Below, in pieces: positions 33,610 to 43,304 of a stretch of DNA of 55,290 nt (positions within the stretch are counted from its first letter, which is position 1; each line of letters starts with the position of its first letter). Made by a program: the position numbers and the translations under genes. The notes under the pieces are model-generated. The model saw nothing but the letters and a program-made list of their open reading frames with translations. It had not been told where the DNA came from and did not search any database. This DNA is from Candidatus Zhuqueibacterota bacterium (GTDB lineage Bacteria > Zhuqueibacterota > Zhuqueibacteria > Oceanimicrobiales > Oceanimicrobiaceae): NCBI GenBank assembly GCA_029261995.1, contig JAJDAF010000015.1:1-55290 (forward strand). The letters run 5' to 3'.

Positions 33610-35181
33610 ATGTCGAATAAATTCTTCAGCCAAAAGAATGTCCGCCTTCAGATTCTGATTAGTCTGGCATTTGCATCGGAATTGCTCTACATCATCATCG
33701 CTTCTCTGGGGAACATCAGATTCCACATCCCACTTTTTTTGCTCAGTTATGGAGCCATCTTCATCCTGTATGCCCTGGCGTGCGCTGTCTTTTTCACGGG
33801 CAGTCCCGACCCCAGAAGATTGTCCGCGGTGCAACAATTCGTTCGCCGCGCTCGCACTCCGTTTGAGTGGTTGAACGAATTCTTTGAGCGGCAGACCGTC
33901 AAAGAACGGTTGTGGTCGAAAGAGATTCTGACGGTCGGCATCCTGTTTGGCCTCATTTTCCGCGTGACCTTACTGTTCACGACGCCATCGCTTTCCGATG
34001 ATATTTATCGCTATGTTTGGGATGGCCGGGTGGCATCGGAAGGCATCAACCCATACCTGCATCCACCGGAAGCGGTTGAACTCGATTCCCTCCGCGACAC
34101 AGATATCTATCCATTCATCAATCACAAAGAAATTTCAACGATCTATCCGCCGGTGCTGCAGTGGGTCTTTGCCGGCCTTTATCAGCTTAAGCCCACGGTT
34201 CAGATATTCAAGGTTGGATTCCTGCTCTTCGACCTTCTGACCATGCTTGTGCTGGCCATGATTTTGAAGGCGCTGGCACTGAGTCCCAACAGAGTCTTGC
34301 TTTATGTCTGGAACCCGTTGGTCATCCTCGAAGTTTCGGGCAGCGGCCACTCAGACATTGTGGGCATTTTTCTGCTGTCGGTACTTTGCTGGTTCGTGGT
34401 ACAACGCAAGCTGGTTCTGGCCACTTTGTTGCTCGTGCTTTCATTTCTGACAAAGTTCATCACCATCGTTCTGCTGCCGGTGGTCACGTTCATGAGACGC
34501 GAAAGCAAACTCATCATTCCAATTCAATTCATCATCCTTTGCGGTCTGTTCTATTTGCCATTCGCTGATGCAGGCAAGGAGCTGTTTTCAGGGCTCTCGG
34601 TCTACGCGGCAAAGTGGGAGTACAATGGCTCCATTTTTCCGCTGCTGGCGGCCGGCATAGAACGTCTGTTGAAAGATGAATGGATCGTCAGGTTCATGAT
34701 TGAACCCAAAGGCATGGCTGCCACGCCAGAAACGCTGGTAACCCGCGGCAATGACATGGCATTGCTGATCGCGAAAATCATCATCGCAGTAAGCTATTCC
34801 GGACTGGGGTTGTACTATCTGGTGAGACTAAAGAAAGATGTGGAACGAGAAGGTCAGCTGTGGTTTTTCAGGCTGGGTATCATCTTGATCGGCTCTTTTC
34901 TCCTGCTGGCGCCGACGCTTCACCCCTGGTATCTCTGCTGGTTGTTGCCCTTTTTGGTAGTCGTGCCCAACCGGGCCTGGCTTTTGCTGACAGGGCTTGT
35001 GGTTTTGCCTTACTGGATCTTAGTCGAATTCGCCACAACCGGCATCTGGCAGGAAGTCCAGTGGATCAAGTACCTGGAATTCCTGCCATTTTTTGCATTG
35101 CTGGCCTTTGACTATGTCAGAAGCAAATTGCGAACGAGCAGTCTGGAGCCCAGAGGAAATCGACTGCAATCATCGCCTTAG
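33610..35181 (+). CDS. GT-C type membrane glycosyltransferase
   Basis: A 523-residue protein with about 12 membrane segments and the layout of polyprenyl-phosphate-sugar-dependent mannosyltransferases (GT87/PIG-M-like). The first large loop has 'TTPSLSDDIYRYVWDGRVAS' followed by 'GINPYLHPPEA', with the acidic pair typical of GT-C catalytic loops, and 'STIYPPVLQW'. It would transfer a sugar from a lipid carrier to an acceptor outside the inner membrane. The ATG at 33610 is used; a TTG 9 bases upstream is possible. It stands alone, divergent from the ATPase-domain gene and convergent with the nucleoside transporter. Confidence 0.85.
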   Translation: MSNKFFSQKNVRLQILISLAFASELLYIIIASLGNIRFHIPLFLLSYGAIFILYALACAVFFTGSPDPRRLSAVQQFVRRARTPFEWLNEFFERQTVKERLWSKEILTVGILFGLIFRVTLLFTTPSLSDDIYRYVWDGRVASEGINPYLHPPEAVELDSLRDTDIYPFINHKEISTIYPPVLQWVFAGLYQLKPTVQIFKVGFLLFDLLTMLVLAMILKALALSPNRVLLYVWNPLVILEVSGSGHSDIVGIFLLSVLCWFVVQRKLVLATLLLVLSFLTKFITIVLLPVVTFMRRESKLIIPIQFIILCGLFYLPFADAGKELFSGLSVYAAKWEYNGSIFPLLAAGIERLLKDEWIVRFMIEPKGMAATPETLVTRGNDMALLIAKIIIAVSYSGLGLYYLVRLKKDVEREGQLWFFRLGIILIGSFLLLAPTLHPWYLCWLLPFLVVVPNRAWLLLTGLVVLPYWILVEFATTGIWQEVQWIKYLEFLPFFALLAFDYVRSKLRTSSLEPRGNRLQSSP

Positions 35182-35315
35182 ACATTGCTGCAGCAGCCTG
35201 AATCTGAAAAGTGGCTGCGCCCGCTCCACAATCGTTCTCAAAGCCAAATTGATTCTCTTCTCGGAGATGCGAAGCCAGGGTTAAACGACTGCCTGCATCA
35301 TCAACCTTTCATCAA

Positions 35316-36923
35316 CTAATAAAGCAGAAAGCCGGCGACCGTCGCCGTCATCCAGCTTGCCAACGCCCCACCAAACATCGCTTTCAGGCCAACCTTGGCG
35401 AGATCTTTCCGCCGGTCCGGTGCGATAGCTCCGATGCCGCCGATCTGAATGCCGATCGAGGCAAAATTGGCGAACCCGCACAGCGCATAGGTGGCAATGG
35501 TCGCAGCTCGCGGCGATATTGCCTGCTGGCTGATCTCCGCACCCAACGTACTGTAGGCAACAAATTCGTTGACCGCCAGCTTCAGCCCAAGCAAATTACC
35601 AACTGTGATGGTGTCTTCCCAAGGCGTGCCCATGACCCAGGCAACATAGCGCAGGCCATTGCCAAAGAAAGTCTTCAGGCTCCCCGGGAAAATACCGGAA
35701 TACTCACCCTGTACGGGTGAGAAAGGATTCTTGACCGTCTCTACAAAGGCGCCGCCGAGCAGTTGGCCATCGATCAGGCCGTCGAAAAAATTCAAAATAA
35801 CATCAACCAGCGCCACCATGGCGATGAAGCCGAGTAGCATCGCACCGACATTCACGGCCAGCTTCAAGCCGTCGGTAATGCCGTTGGAGAGCGCTTCTAG
35901 TAAATTGCCGGCGGTCTTCACTTTCGGAATCTCAACGTCGCCGGCGGTCTTTGAATGCTCCGTTTCCGGGTAAATAATTTTGCCAATCACCAACGCGGCG
36001 GGCGCCGACATGACGCTGGCCGCAATCAAGTGACCCGGATCTATACCCATTCGAATGTAGCCGGCGAGCACGCCACCCGCGATGGTGGCAAAACCGCCAA
36101 CCATGACCGTCGCTAGCTCCGAAACCGTCATATCCTGCAAGAACGGCTTGATCAGCAGCGGCGCTTCGGTTTGGCCGACAAAGATGTTCGAGGTGCATGA
36201 AAGCGTCTCCGCGCCACTGGTGCCCATGGTCCAGCGCATGAACCGCGCCAGCGCCTGCACCACAACTTGAATGACGCCAAGGTAATACAAAACGGCCATG
36301 AACGCCGCGAAGAAAATAATGGTCGGAAGCACAGCGAACGCAAACTGGAAGCCGAATTGATCAAAGTATTCCGCTTTCACCAGATTGCCAAAAAGAAAGC
36401 TGCTGCCGAAGTCCGTCAGCTTGAGAAAGCCATCGACCTTTGCGCTTAGGGCTTTGAATATGATTTGGCCGTAAATGCCTTTGCTCAACATCATGCCAAA
36501 GCCGACGGACAGAAAGGCTGCCGCACCATAGCGCTGCAGCCGGTTATCTTTCTTGTAGAAGCTCCAGGCCAACAGCACCACGGCAAGGCCCAGCAACCAG
36601 GCTGCGAAACCATGCAGAAAATAGGCGACCGCAATGATGGCTGTAGAGATTGCCACCACGATTCCCCCCGTCATCGCCTGTTTCGATGTTTTTCCGGCCT
36701 GGCCGAGTTCATCATTGAAGATGAAAAGCACGACCATCGAGGCGAGGACGAACATGCCAACCATCGAGTAGGTCTGCTCCGCCAGAACAATCAGGGCGAA
36801 GAGCAATTGCAGTCCGACACCCCAGAGAATCACGCGCACACGAATCTTGCGTTTGTTGCTCGACATAAGCCAGGCCAGGCCCAGCAAGACAAACATGCCG
36901 ATGAAACTAATGAATCGTTCCAT
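35316..36923 (-). CDS. Concentrative nucleoside transporter (NupC/CNT family)
   Basis: A 535-residue sodium- or proton-coupled nucleoside importer. CNT hallmarks are 'GQTEAPLLIKPFLQDMT', 'SEIATVMVGGF'-like 'SELATVMVGGFATIAGGVLA', and 'NEFVAYSTLG' with 'YALCGFANFASIGIQIGGIG' near the end. The protein is longer than E. coli NupC (about 400 residues) owing to extra N-terminal membrane segments, as in several Bacteroidota-type CNTs. It follows tdk, udk and cdd on the same strand, so it supplies nucleosides to the salvage enzymes encoded beside it. Confidence 0.93.
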   Translation of the reverse strand: MERFISFIGMFVLLGLAWLMSSNKRKIRVRVILWGVGLQLLFALIVLAEQTYSMVGMFVLASMVVLFIFNDELGQAGKTSKQAMTGGIVVAISTAIIAVAYFLHGFAAWLLGLAVVLLAWSFYKKDNRLQRYGAAAFLSVGFGMMLSKGIYGQIIFKALSAKVDGFLKLTDFGSSFLFGNLVKAEYFDQFGFQFAFAVLPTIIFFAAFMAVLYYLGVIQVVVQALARFMRWTMGTSGAETLSCTSNIFVGQTEAPLLIKPFLQDMTVSELATVMVGGFATIAGGVLAGYIRMGIDPGHLIAASVMSAPAALVIGKIIYPETEHSKTAGDVEIPKVKTAGNLLEALSNGITDGLKLAVNVGAMLLGFIAMVALVDVILNFFDGLIDGQLLGGAFVETVKNPFSPVQGEYSGIFPGSLKTFFGNGLRYVAWVMGTPWEDTITVGNLLGLKLAVNEFVAYSTLGAEISQQAISPRAATIATYALCGFANFASIGIQIGGIGAIAPDRRKDLAKVGLKAMFGGALASWMTATVAGFLLY

Positions 36924-36964
36924 TCTCCCTCCTAAATTTTGGTCAGAATCAGGTCTTGTGAAGA

Positions 36965-37534
36965 TTATGCGTCTGAGGCAGGCGGTTCATAACAATTGCG
37001 ACAACGAGCTTCATAGGCATCCGTGGCTCCAACCAGAACCCGGTCACCATCTCTCACCGTGCGTTGCGTCCGATTGGCGGGATTGCCGCAAACCACGCAA
37101 ATAGCGAGTGTTTTGGTCACATACTCGGCGATGGCCATGATCTGCGGCATGGGCTCGAACGGCCGGCCGCGGTAATCCTGGTCGAGACCGGCAACGATAA
37201 CGCGTTTGCCTTGATTGGCCAGCTTTTCACAGACATCCAGGATCTCTTCGCTGAAGAACTGGCCTTCATCAATCGCAACGACCCTGGCGGTGTCGCACAG
37301 GTCAAGAATGTCAGCGGCATGTGGCACCGTGATGGATGGGAAGCGCTGCTCGTTGTGCGACACGATATGGTCGGACGAGTAGCGGGTATCGACCTCAGGT
37401 TTAAAAATCGCAACCTCCTGGCGGGCAATTTCCGCACGGCGCAAGCGCCGGATCAGCTCTTCCGTTTTGCCGCTAAACATGCTGCCAACAATGACTTCAA
37501 TCCAACCAATATCTTTGGGCACATCGCTCAACAT
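36965..37534 (-). CDS. tdk: Thymidine kinase
   Basis: A 189-residue type II thymidine kinase that makes dTMP from thymidine. The P-loop is 'GSMFSGKTEELIRRLRR', the catalytic segment 'VVAIDEGQFF', and the lasso region 'AICVVCGNPANRTQRTV' with 'CRNC' gives the structural zinc site. The ATG at 37534 is chosen because it has AGGGGAG nine bases upstream and gives the usual length; a start at 37579 adds 15 basic residues and has a poor site. It lies between udk and the nucleoside transporter. Confidence 0.94.
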   Translation of the reverse strand: MLSDVPKDIGWIEVIVGSMFSGKTEELIRRLRRAEIARQEVAIFKPEVDTRYSSDHIVSHNEQRFPSITVPHAADILDLCDTARVVAIDEGQFFSEEILDVCEKLANQGKRVIVAGLDQDYRGRPFEPMPQIMAIAEYVTKTLAICVVCGNPANRTQRTVRDGDRVLVGATDAYEARCRNCYEPPASDA

Positions 37535-37634
37535 CTGGTGTCTCCCCTGGTTCGGTTTCCTGCCCTTTTGTCTGCTCATCTCTTTTGCCCGAGCCCTGTC
37601 CGTCGTGAAATCCCAATCACGGACTACTGTCGTT

Positions 37635-38270
37635 TCAACCGGCGTTTTCCTCTCGCAGCAAGGCTTCGATCTTGGTCTTAATCACATCGATAGCCACCTT
37701 ATTGTAACCACCTTCCGGCACGATTAGGTCGGCGTAACGCTTGGAAGGCTCAACGAACTGCATATGCATCGGTCGCACACTCATCTCGTACTGCTCTATC
37801 ACAGACTCCATGGTCCGGCCACGCTCAATGATGTCTCGCCTTAGCCGCCTGATCAGTCTGACATCTGCATCGGTATCAACATATACTTTGATGTCCATCA
37901 AGTCACGCAAGGCGCTGTTGTCAAAAATAAGAATGCCCTCGAGCACAATGATTGAGTGTGGACCAATTGGCGTGTGCTCGCTTGAGCGGGTGTGCGAGAC
38001 AAAATCGTAGATCGGCTGCTGGATGGTTTCGCCGTTGAGCAGGGCGTTCATGTGGTCGATAATTAAAGCCGTATCAATGGCTTCCGGGTGGTCAAAATTG
38101 CGGGCGTTGCGTTCTTCAGGCGTGAGGTGGCTCAGGTCTTTGTAGTAGGAGTCCTGACAGATACGCACAACCTGATCTGAGCCAAGTGAGCCGTAGATGT
38201 TCTTGGCAATCAGAGTCTTGCCTGAACCGGACCCGCCGGCGATGCCAATGAGAATGCCGCGTTTTGACAA
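37635..38270 (-). CDS. udk: Uridine kinase
   Basis: A 211-residue uridine/cytidine kinase that makes UMP and CMP. The P-loop is 'GIAGGSGSGKTLIAKNIYG'; 'ICQDSYYKDLSHLTPEER' and 'NFDHPEAIDTALI' are family signatures, as is 'RLIRRLRRDIIERGRT'. The start codon is probably TTG at 38270, with AGGAAAC eight bases upstream. It follows cdd by 48 bases. Together with cdd, tdk and the transporter it forms a pyrimidine salvage set. Confidence 0.95.
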   Translation of the reverse strand: MSKRGILIGIAGGSGSGKTLIAKNIYGSLGSDQVVRICQDSYYKDLSHLTPEERNARNFDHPEAIDTALIIDHMNALLNGETIQQPIYDFVSHTRSSEHTPIGPHSIIVLEGILIFDNSALRDLMDIKVYVDTDADVRLIRRLRRDIIERGRTMESVIEQYEMSVRPMHMQFVEPSKRYADLIVPEGGYNKVAIDVIKTKIEALLREENAG

Positions 38271-38318
38271 CAGCAGTTTCCTGTGTTTGAAGAACTAGAA
38301 ATATCTGACCGGCGCACG

Positions 38319-38738
38319 CTACTGCCGAGGCCTGGTCTCCTCCAGATAGGATGGCTCGAACGCTTCTGGTAACAATTCGCCAATGGTGGTTTCTTTTGTT
38401 AGCCCGGCGGCATTGACAAGCACCAGCCGCAATTGCGGGGCAAAATCCATCAGCACCTGGCGGCAGGCGCCGCACGGCGGGCAGAAAGATTCCGTCAACG
38501 CGGTGACCGCCATTATTTCGAAATCGCGGACTCCTTCTGAGATGGCCTTGAACATCGCGACCCGCTCGGCACACACGCTCAGGCCATAAGAGCTTATTTC
38601 GACGTTGCAGCCAATATAGATCTCCCCATCGCGAGTCATGAGAGCAGCTCCGACAGGGAAATTTGAGTATGGCGCGTATGCCCGGTCTCGGGCTAGCCGG
38701 GCCTTGTCTATTAACTCTGAAATTCCGTTGGTTGCCAT
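38319..38738 (-). CDS. cdd: Cytidine deaminase
   Basis: A 139-residue homotetrameric-type cytidine deaminase converting cytidine to uridine. The zinc and catalytic motifs are 'VCAERVAMFKAI' (Cys and catalytic Glu) and 'CPPCGACRQVLMDF' (two Cys). 'YAPYSNFPVGAALMTRDG' is typical of the family. It is the first gene of the salvage group and starts just after the ssb terminator. Its product uridine is the substrate of the next gene's enzyme. Confidence 0.96.
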   Translation of the reverse strand: MATNGISELIDKARLARDRAYAPYSNFPVGAALMTRDGEIYIGCNVEISSYGLSVCAERVAMFKAISEGVRDFEIMAVTALTESFCPPCGACRQVLMDFAPQLRLVLVNAAGLTKETTIGELLPEAFEPSYLEETRPRQ

Positions 38739-38750
38739 AAATCAATACTG

Positions 38751-38783
38751 CCTAGAAAAAATCCGGGAAAGCTCCCGGATTTT
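38751..38783 (-). terminator. Intrinsic terminator after ssb
   Basis: On the minus strand AAATCCGGGA pairs with TCCCGGATTT (38759-38782) around a four-base loop (GCTT), followed by TTTTCT. The stem is perfect. It lies about 55 bases after the ssb stop codon and just before cdd, and separates the two transcription units. Confidence 0.88.
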
Positions 38784-38836
38784 CCAATGAAATGATAAGA
38801 ATATTAGTCAAATCTGCTAAAGCCAATGACGCTGAC

Positions 38837-39277
38837 CTAGAACGGCAGATCGTCATCGGTGGCTGCCTCTCCACCGGCCGGCGCCTCCGCATCCGAAGCT
38901 GGAGGAGGTGAAGGAGCACGCCCCCCGCCACCTTCACTGCGGCTATCGAGCATGGTCATGACATCGCCCACAATTTCCGTGGTGTAGCGCTTGTTGCCGT
39001 CTTTGTCGTCCCAAGATCGGGTCTGCAATCTCCCCTCAAAATAGACCTTACTTCCCTTCTTCAAATACTCACCGGCGACCTCTGCCTGCCGGCGCCACAG
39101 AACAACACGGTGCCATTCTGTACGCTCCTGACGGTTACCGGAATCATCTTTCCAACTCTCAGATGTCGCCACGCTCAAAGTGGTGACAGCGGCTCCGCTT
39201 GTGGTGTACTTCAGTTCCGGATCGGCTCCCAAATTCCCAAGAATAATGACTTTATTCACACTACCCTTTCCTGCCAT
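38837..39277 (-). CDS. ssb: Single-stranded DNA-binding protein
   Basis: A 146-residue SSB. The OB fold covers about residues 1-110 ('[20 protein letters not shown]', '[20 protein letters not shown]', '[17 protein letters not shown]'). A Gly/Pro/Ala-rich linker follows, and the C-terminal tip 'TDDDLPF' is the acidic peptide that recruits replication and repair partners. The gene is monocistronic, with a strong terminator. Confidence 0.97.
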   Translation of the reverse strand: MAGKGSVNKVIILGNLGADPELKYTTSGAAVTTLSVATSESWKDDSGNRQERTEWHRVVLWRRQAEVAGEYLKKGSKVYFEGRLQTRSWDDKDGNKRYTTEIVGDVMTMLDSRSEGGGGRAPSPPPASDAEAPAGGEAATDDDLPF

Positions 39278-39374
39278 GACTCGGCCCTCCTAAATTGATA
39301 GATAAATGGGATGAACGCTACATCGTAACGAAATTTGACACTTTTGTCAAGCTTTTTTTCGGTCGGCGACAGGG

Positions 39375-39782
39375 TTAATCCTGGCCCGGCAGCACCGTCG
39401 TTGAAATCACTGCTTCGGGAAGTGACGGCAAACTGAGCTTGCCGCTGTGGCTCAAGCCGCGAACGTGAACAAATAGCGTCCCGGCCTCCGGCTCGACGGC
39501 CGTGCGATAGCTGTGCTGTCTTGCGGACAACCTGACAGGTGTGGGCAAATCTTTAACCGGCGCCAGGATCAAACTCTTTTCGCTTATATAAACGGCGTAA
39601 CCGGCCAGGTCAGACCGGCAACAAGCGGGTCGCTGCCACTGAACCTCAATCTCACCCGCCTTCACCGCGGCGCGTACGGCTTCCGGTGGCGCAAGCCTGG
39701 TTACCGGTAAGACTTCCAGCGACCTGGGCGCACAGCCAATCAGGGATATCAAGCAAAAGCAAAATGCAGCGTAACGAGTCAT
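39375..39782 (-). CDS. Small lipoprotein with fibronectin III-like domain
   Basis: A 135-residue exported lipoprotein with 'LISLIGC' as lipobox (Cys17). The rest looks like a single fibronectin type III-like beta sandwich: 'APPEAVRAAVKAGEIEVQWQ' and 'DLAGYAVYISE' match the usual strands, and 'LFVHVRGLSHSGKLSLPS' the later ones. No enzyme motif is seen. It is transcribed towards ssb with a 97-base gap. Function unknown; probably an envelope structural or accessory protein. Confidence 0.75.
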   Translation of the reverse strand: MTRYAAFCFCLISLIGCAPRSLEVLPVTRLAPPEAVRAAVKAGEIEVQWQRPACCRSDLAGYAVYISEKSLILAPVKDLPTPVRLSARQHSYRTAVEPEAGTLFVHVRGLSHSGKLSLPSLPEAVISTTVLPGQD

Positions 39783-40529
39783 GCGTCATCTCCACGAATG
39801 CGTTTGTTCGAGAACAAAGATAAGTCTTTCGTGCCTCTTTTTCAAGCAGGTCTGTGATTCAATGCGCCCTGGCTTCCCAGCGGTGGCGATGAAATGAAGC
39901 TATGACGCGCGGCAAGTCCATAGGCCTTTCAGGCACTCATTGGGACTTCCGCATGCCTGGAGACGCGTTTTCACGTCCTCTTGCAGGAAATGCCATCCAG
40001 AGGTTGAAGCGAAAGGCTTTCAGGTACACAGAGAGAGATCGACCGGCGCACTTTTCGCAGGGAGTAAATTTATATTTGCTTTAAACCTCGCTCCGTTCTA
40101 TATTTCCACACTTGCCGAGTAAGAAGGGTTTCCGTGGCTGTGACCAGAAATGAACGATCCGATTTTCTATGAACGGGTGCACAGATTGCCTGCCTATCGC
40201 AACGCACGCCGAATTGCTTGGCGAATGGCATGGAAAAGCGCTCGAAGCGGAGTAGCAGCCACTTCAGCCCACCCTACAAATCCCTTCGCGTAACTGAATT
40301 GGGGAGTGCCTCCCCCCAAAATCTGGTTGTGTAACCGCAAGTTGTCTGCTGGGGTTTTGATTGCGCGCCTTGGCGACCGCCATGCCGCGATTGAACACGC
40401 GACACAGCTCCATTGGGCAGCTTCTTGCCTCCGATTTGGCACGAGCGTCTGCTCGCGAATCTATCTCTGAAAGAATCGAGCCGCGTTGGCTCAACGAAAA
40501 TAACCAATAATGAATCACAAAGTCCATCT
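39783..40529. other. Long intergenic region before the Ser/Thr kinase
   Basis: No gene is supported. Several short open frames exist, including an 82-codon one on the minus strand (40194-40442), but none has a clear ribosome-binding site or recognised similarity. Small hairpins occur, such as GGGGAG-TGC-CTCCCC near 40301-40315. Base use between 40200 and 40450 differs from its surroundings and could be a relic of a repeat or gene. The promoter of the kinase gene must lie towards the right end. Confidence 0.4.
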
Positions 40530-43265
40530 ATGATTGGCGAAACTGTTCTGCACTACAAAATTGTGGCGAAGCTTGGCGAAGGCGGCATGGGAGTCGTCTA
40601 CAAAGCAGAAGATACAAAGCTCAAGCGTTCTGTCGCCATCAAATTTTTGCCGACCAATTCCACGCAAGATACCGAGGCAAGGGAGCGTTTTGTTCGCGAG
40701 GCAGAAGCTGCCTCCATGCTGGACCACAACAACATCTGCACCATCCACGAAATCAATGAGACTGGGGACGGTCAGCTTTTTATTGTTATGGCATACTACG
40801 ATAAGGAGTCATTAAAAGAGAAGATTGAACGCAGTGAAGCACAAGAAACTCCTTCGTTAGGAATAAGCGAAACTCTGGACCTGGCCATCCAAATTGCTCA
40901 AGGGCTGGCAAAAGCCCACTCCAGAAACGTTATCCATCGGGATATCAAGCCAGCAAACATTCTGATCTCTGAAGACGGACAGGCCAAGATCGTGGACTTC
41001 GGTCTGGCAAAGCTGGGCAGACGGTCACTGCTCACCCAAGAGGGGGCAACCTTGGGAACAATGGCCTATATGTCGCCCGAGCAAGCCCAGGGAGCAGAAG
41101 TCGATAATCGCACTGACATTTGGGCATTGGGGGTTGTCTTATACGAGATGCTTACCGGCCAGTCGCCCTTTCCCGGAGACCACGATCAGGTTATCCTCTA
41201 CTCCATTCTCAGTGAACAGCCGAGACCAATTACTGAACTACGCGAAGACCTCCCCACGGAATTAGAACGCATCGTCAATAAATGTCTGGCCAAAGACCCC
41301 GGTGAGCGTTATCAGCAGGCAAATGAACTCATCGTTGAGCTAGCTAGAATACGGGGTGACAGCAATCCTATTGAACTGGTGGCCCAGACAAAAAGAACAG
41401 TCCTGACCAAACGTTCTTCCATCCTGCTTTTGTCCGGGATGCTCATCGGATCTGTTCTCCTCGGTATCATTCTTCAATACGCTTCTTTCAGAAAATCCGC
41501 AGGCGGACAAATTGCCTCCATTGCCGTTTTGCCCTTTAGAAACAGGTCACTCGAGAAGGAGCACGAATATTTCTCAGACGGATTGACTGAAGAACTTCTC
41601 AATAACCTGGCGAAGATAAAGACCCTGCGAGTGCCGGCCATAACGTCTTCATTTTCTTTCAAAGGCAAGAATGCTGATATAAGAACGATCGGCGAAAAAC
41701 TAAATGTCGACTATGTTCTGGAAGGAAGCGTTCGCCGCTCAGGTACAAAACTGCGAATCTCAGCACAGCTGTCGGCCGTGGACAACGGCTTTCACATTTG
41801 GTCCGAGACCTATCAAAGAGAACTGACGGATGTCTTTGTCATTCAAGATGAAATAACCGCTGCAATAGTATCAAAGTTGAAAGTGAAACTATTGGGCGAA
41901 GAAACAAGACACATTGTCTCACATGGCACATCAAATTCGGAGGCCTATGATGCCTATTTGTTGGGACGATTCCATTTAAGAACCCGGAACAAGGAGAGCT
42001 TAGAAAGCGCAGTCAAATCGTTTGAAAAGGCTGTGACGCTTGATTCATCCTTTGCGCAAAGTTATAGCGGCTTAGCCGATGCAACTTACCTTTTGAATGT
42101 CTATTATTATGGTCGCTCAGACTCATTGCTTCTCCTGAAAACAGAAGACAGCATGCGGAGAGGCTTAAACATAAACCAGGAACTGGCAGAAACACAAACA
42201 ACCCTTGCAAAGCACCTTTCAAACAAGAATCAGTTCTCCGAGGCAGAAAGGGCTTACAAAAAAGCGATTGAGCTAAATTCAAACTACATACAGGCTTATC
42301 ACTGGTATGGAGGATTTTTGTACAGAGACCGCCGAAGCTTCGAGGGAGCCCTGAAGATACATGAGAAAGCCCTGCAACTGGATCCGCTGTCCATCACTTT
42401 ATTGAACAGCACATCACTTGACCTGCAAACACTCGCGCGTTATGACAAAGCGCTGAAAGTAAAAGAACGAATCGTTGACGTAGATAAGCAATCCCGTTTT
42501 GGTTATCCAAACTTGATGGAGCATTATCTCAAAATAGATGGAGATGTACACAAGACTATAGAAATTGGTTTGGGTCTATCACAGGAACTTCGCGATGAAG
42601 TTCCCGGCGTCTATGACCTCATGAAATCCTCTTATCTGGCCATTGGTGAGTTGAAGAAGGCAGAGAACTATTGTAATCAGTATGTGCAGGCTACGGACGA
42701 TAGTTCAGCGTTTATCGAAATATATTGGTACACGAATGATTATGGCAAGTTGAACAATCATCTCGACCGTCTAAAAAGCACATCATCTGATAATCGAACG
42801 ATTGCATTTTACGAATACCAGTTGACCAATTACGCGTCAGCCATTGAGTACTACACAAAGATCTATCCAGAGTTGACCAAAGACAACAAGGTCACGTTTG
42901 GGAATTACTACGATGCAACCGTCGTGGCTCATGCTTTTCAAAAGCTGGGAGAAACTGAGAAGGCAATTGATTTGGCGAACAAGGCCCTGCAGTTCTATCA
43001 GGGTTTGCCGAGATTTGGTTGGCCATATGCCTACGATGAGAACGACATTACAGGCTTTATTGTGATTGGCGACAAGCCCAAAGCCATGCAAGCTCTGAAG
43101 GAAGACCTGTCCGGAGGTGGCAAACCCTGGTTTTGGTGGTTCAGGAAATTTCCTGTCTATGAAGAATTATTGCAGGAGCCGGCAGCAATATCAATTGTAG
43201 ACCAAGTAAGAGATAAACTCGCGGCACAGCATGACAAAGTCAGAGCTTTGGAAGTGAAACTGTAG
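40530..43265 (+). CDS. Ser/Thr protein kinase with TolB-like and TPR domains
   Basis: A 911-residue membrane-spanning PknB-type kinase. The kinase domain (about 9-270) has the Gly loop 'LGEGGMGVVYKAED', Lys38 ('VAIKFLP'), 'HRDIKPANIL', 'DFGLAKLG' and 'GTMAYMSPEQ', so it should be active. A membrane segment follows near 295-320, then a TolB/FlgO-like domain ('IAVLPFRNRSLEKEHEYFSD', 'DYVLEGSVRRSG') and a series of TPR units to the end. The ATG at 40530 begins the family's usual N-terminus; 39 upstream codons are open but unlikely. The next gene, 39 bases downstream, is a sigma-54 activator, suggesting a joint signalling role. Confidence 0.93.
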   Translation: MIGETVLHYKIVAKLGEGGMGVVYKAEDTKLKRSVAIKFLPTNSTQDTEARERFVREAEAASMLDHNNICTIHEINETGDGQLFIVMAYYDKESLKEKIERSEAQETPSLGISETLDLAIQIAQGLAKAHSRNVIHRDIKPANILISEDGQAKIVDFGLAKLGRRSLLTQEGATLGTMAYMSPEQAQGAEVDNRTDIWALGVVLYEMLTGQSPFPGDHDQVILYSILSEQPRPITELREDLPTELERIVNKCLAKDPGERYQQANELIVELARIRGDSNPIELVAQTKRTVLTKRSSILLLSGMLIGSVLLGIILQYASFRKSAGGQIASIAVLPFRNRSLEKEHEYFSDGLTEELLNNLAKIKTLRVPAITSSFSFKGKNADIRTIGEKLNVDYVLEGSVRRSGTKLRISAQLSAVDNGFHIWSETYQRELTDVFVIQDEITAAIVSKLKVKLLGEETRHIVSHGTSNSEAYDAYLLGRFHLRTRNKESLESAVKSFEKAVTLDSSFAQSYSGLADATYLLNVYYYGRSDSLLLLKTEDSMRRGLNINQELAETQTTLAKHLSNKNQFSEAERAYKKAIELNSNYIQAYHWYGGFLYRDRRSFEGALKIHEKALQLDPLSITLLNSTSLDLQTLARYDKALKVKERIVDVDKQSRFGYPNLMEHYLKIDGDVHKTIEIGLGLSQELRDEVPGVYDLMKSSYLAIGELKKAENYCNQYVQATDDSSAFIEIYWYTNDYGKLNNHLDRLKSTSSDNRTIAFYEYQLTNYASAIEYYTKIYPELTKDNKVTFGNYYDATVVAHAFQKLGETEKAIDLANKALQFYQGLPRFGWPYAYDENDITGFIVIGDKPKAMQALKEDLSGGGKPWFWWFRKFPVYEELLQEPAAISIVDQVRDKLAAQHDKVRALEVKL

Positions 43266-43304
43266 TTTCTGAGGCAGCACTGCTGAATCGTCCCGGAGCA
43301 CGTT

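Noticed and set aside
40194-40442. 82-codon minus-strand frame in a 747-base gap
   Set aside because: No ribosome-binding site and no recognised family; noted as a possible relic only.
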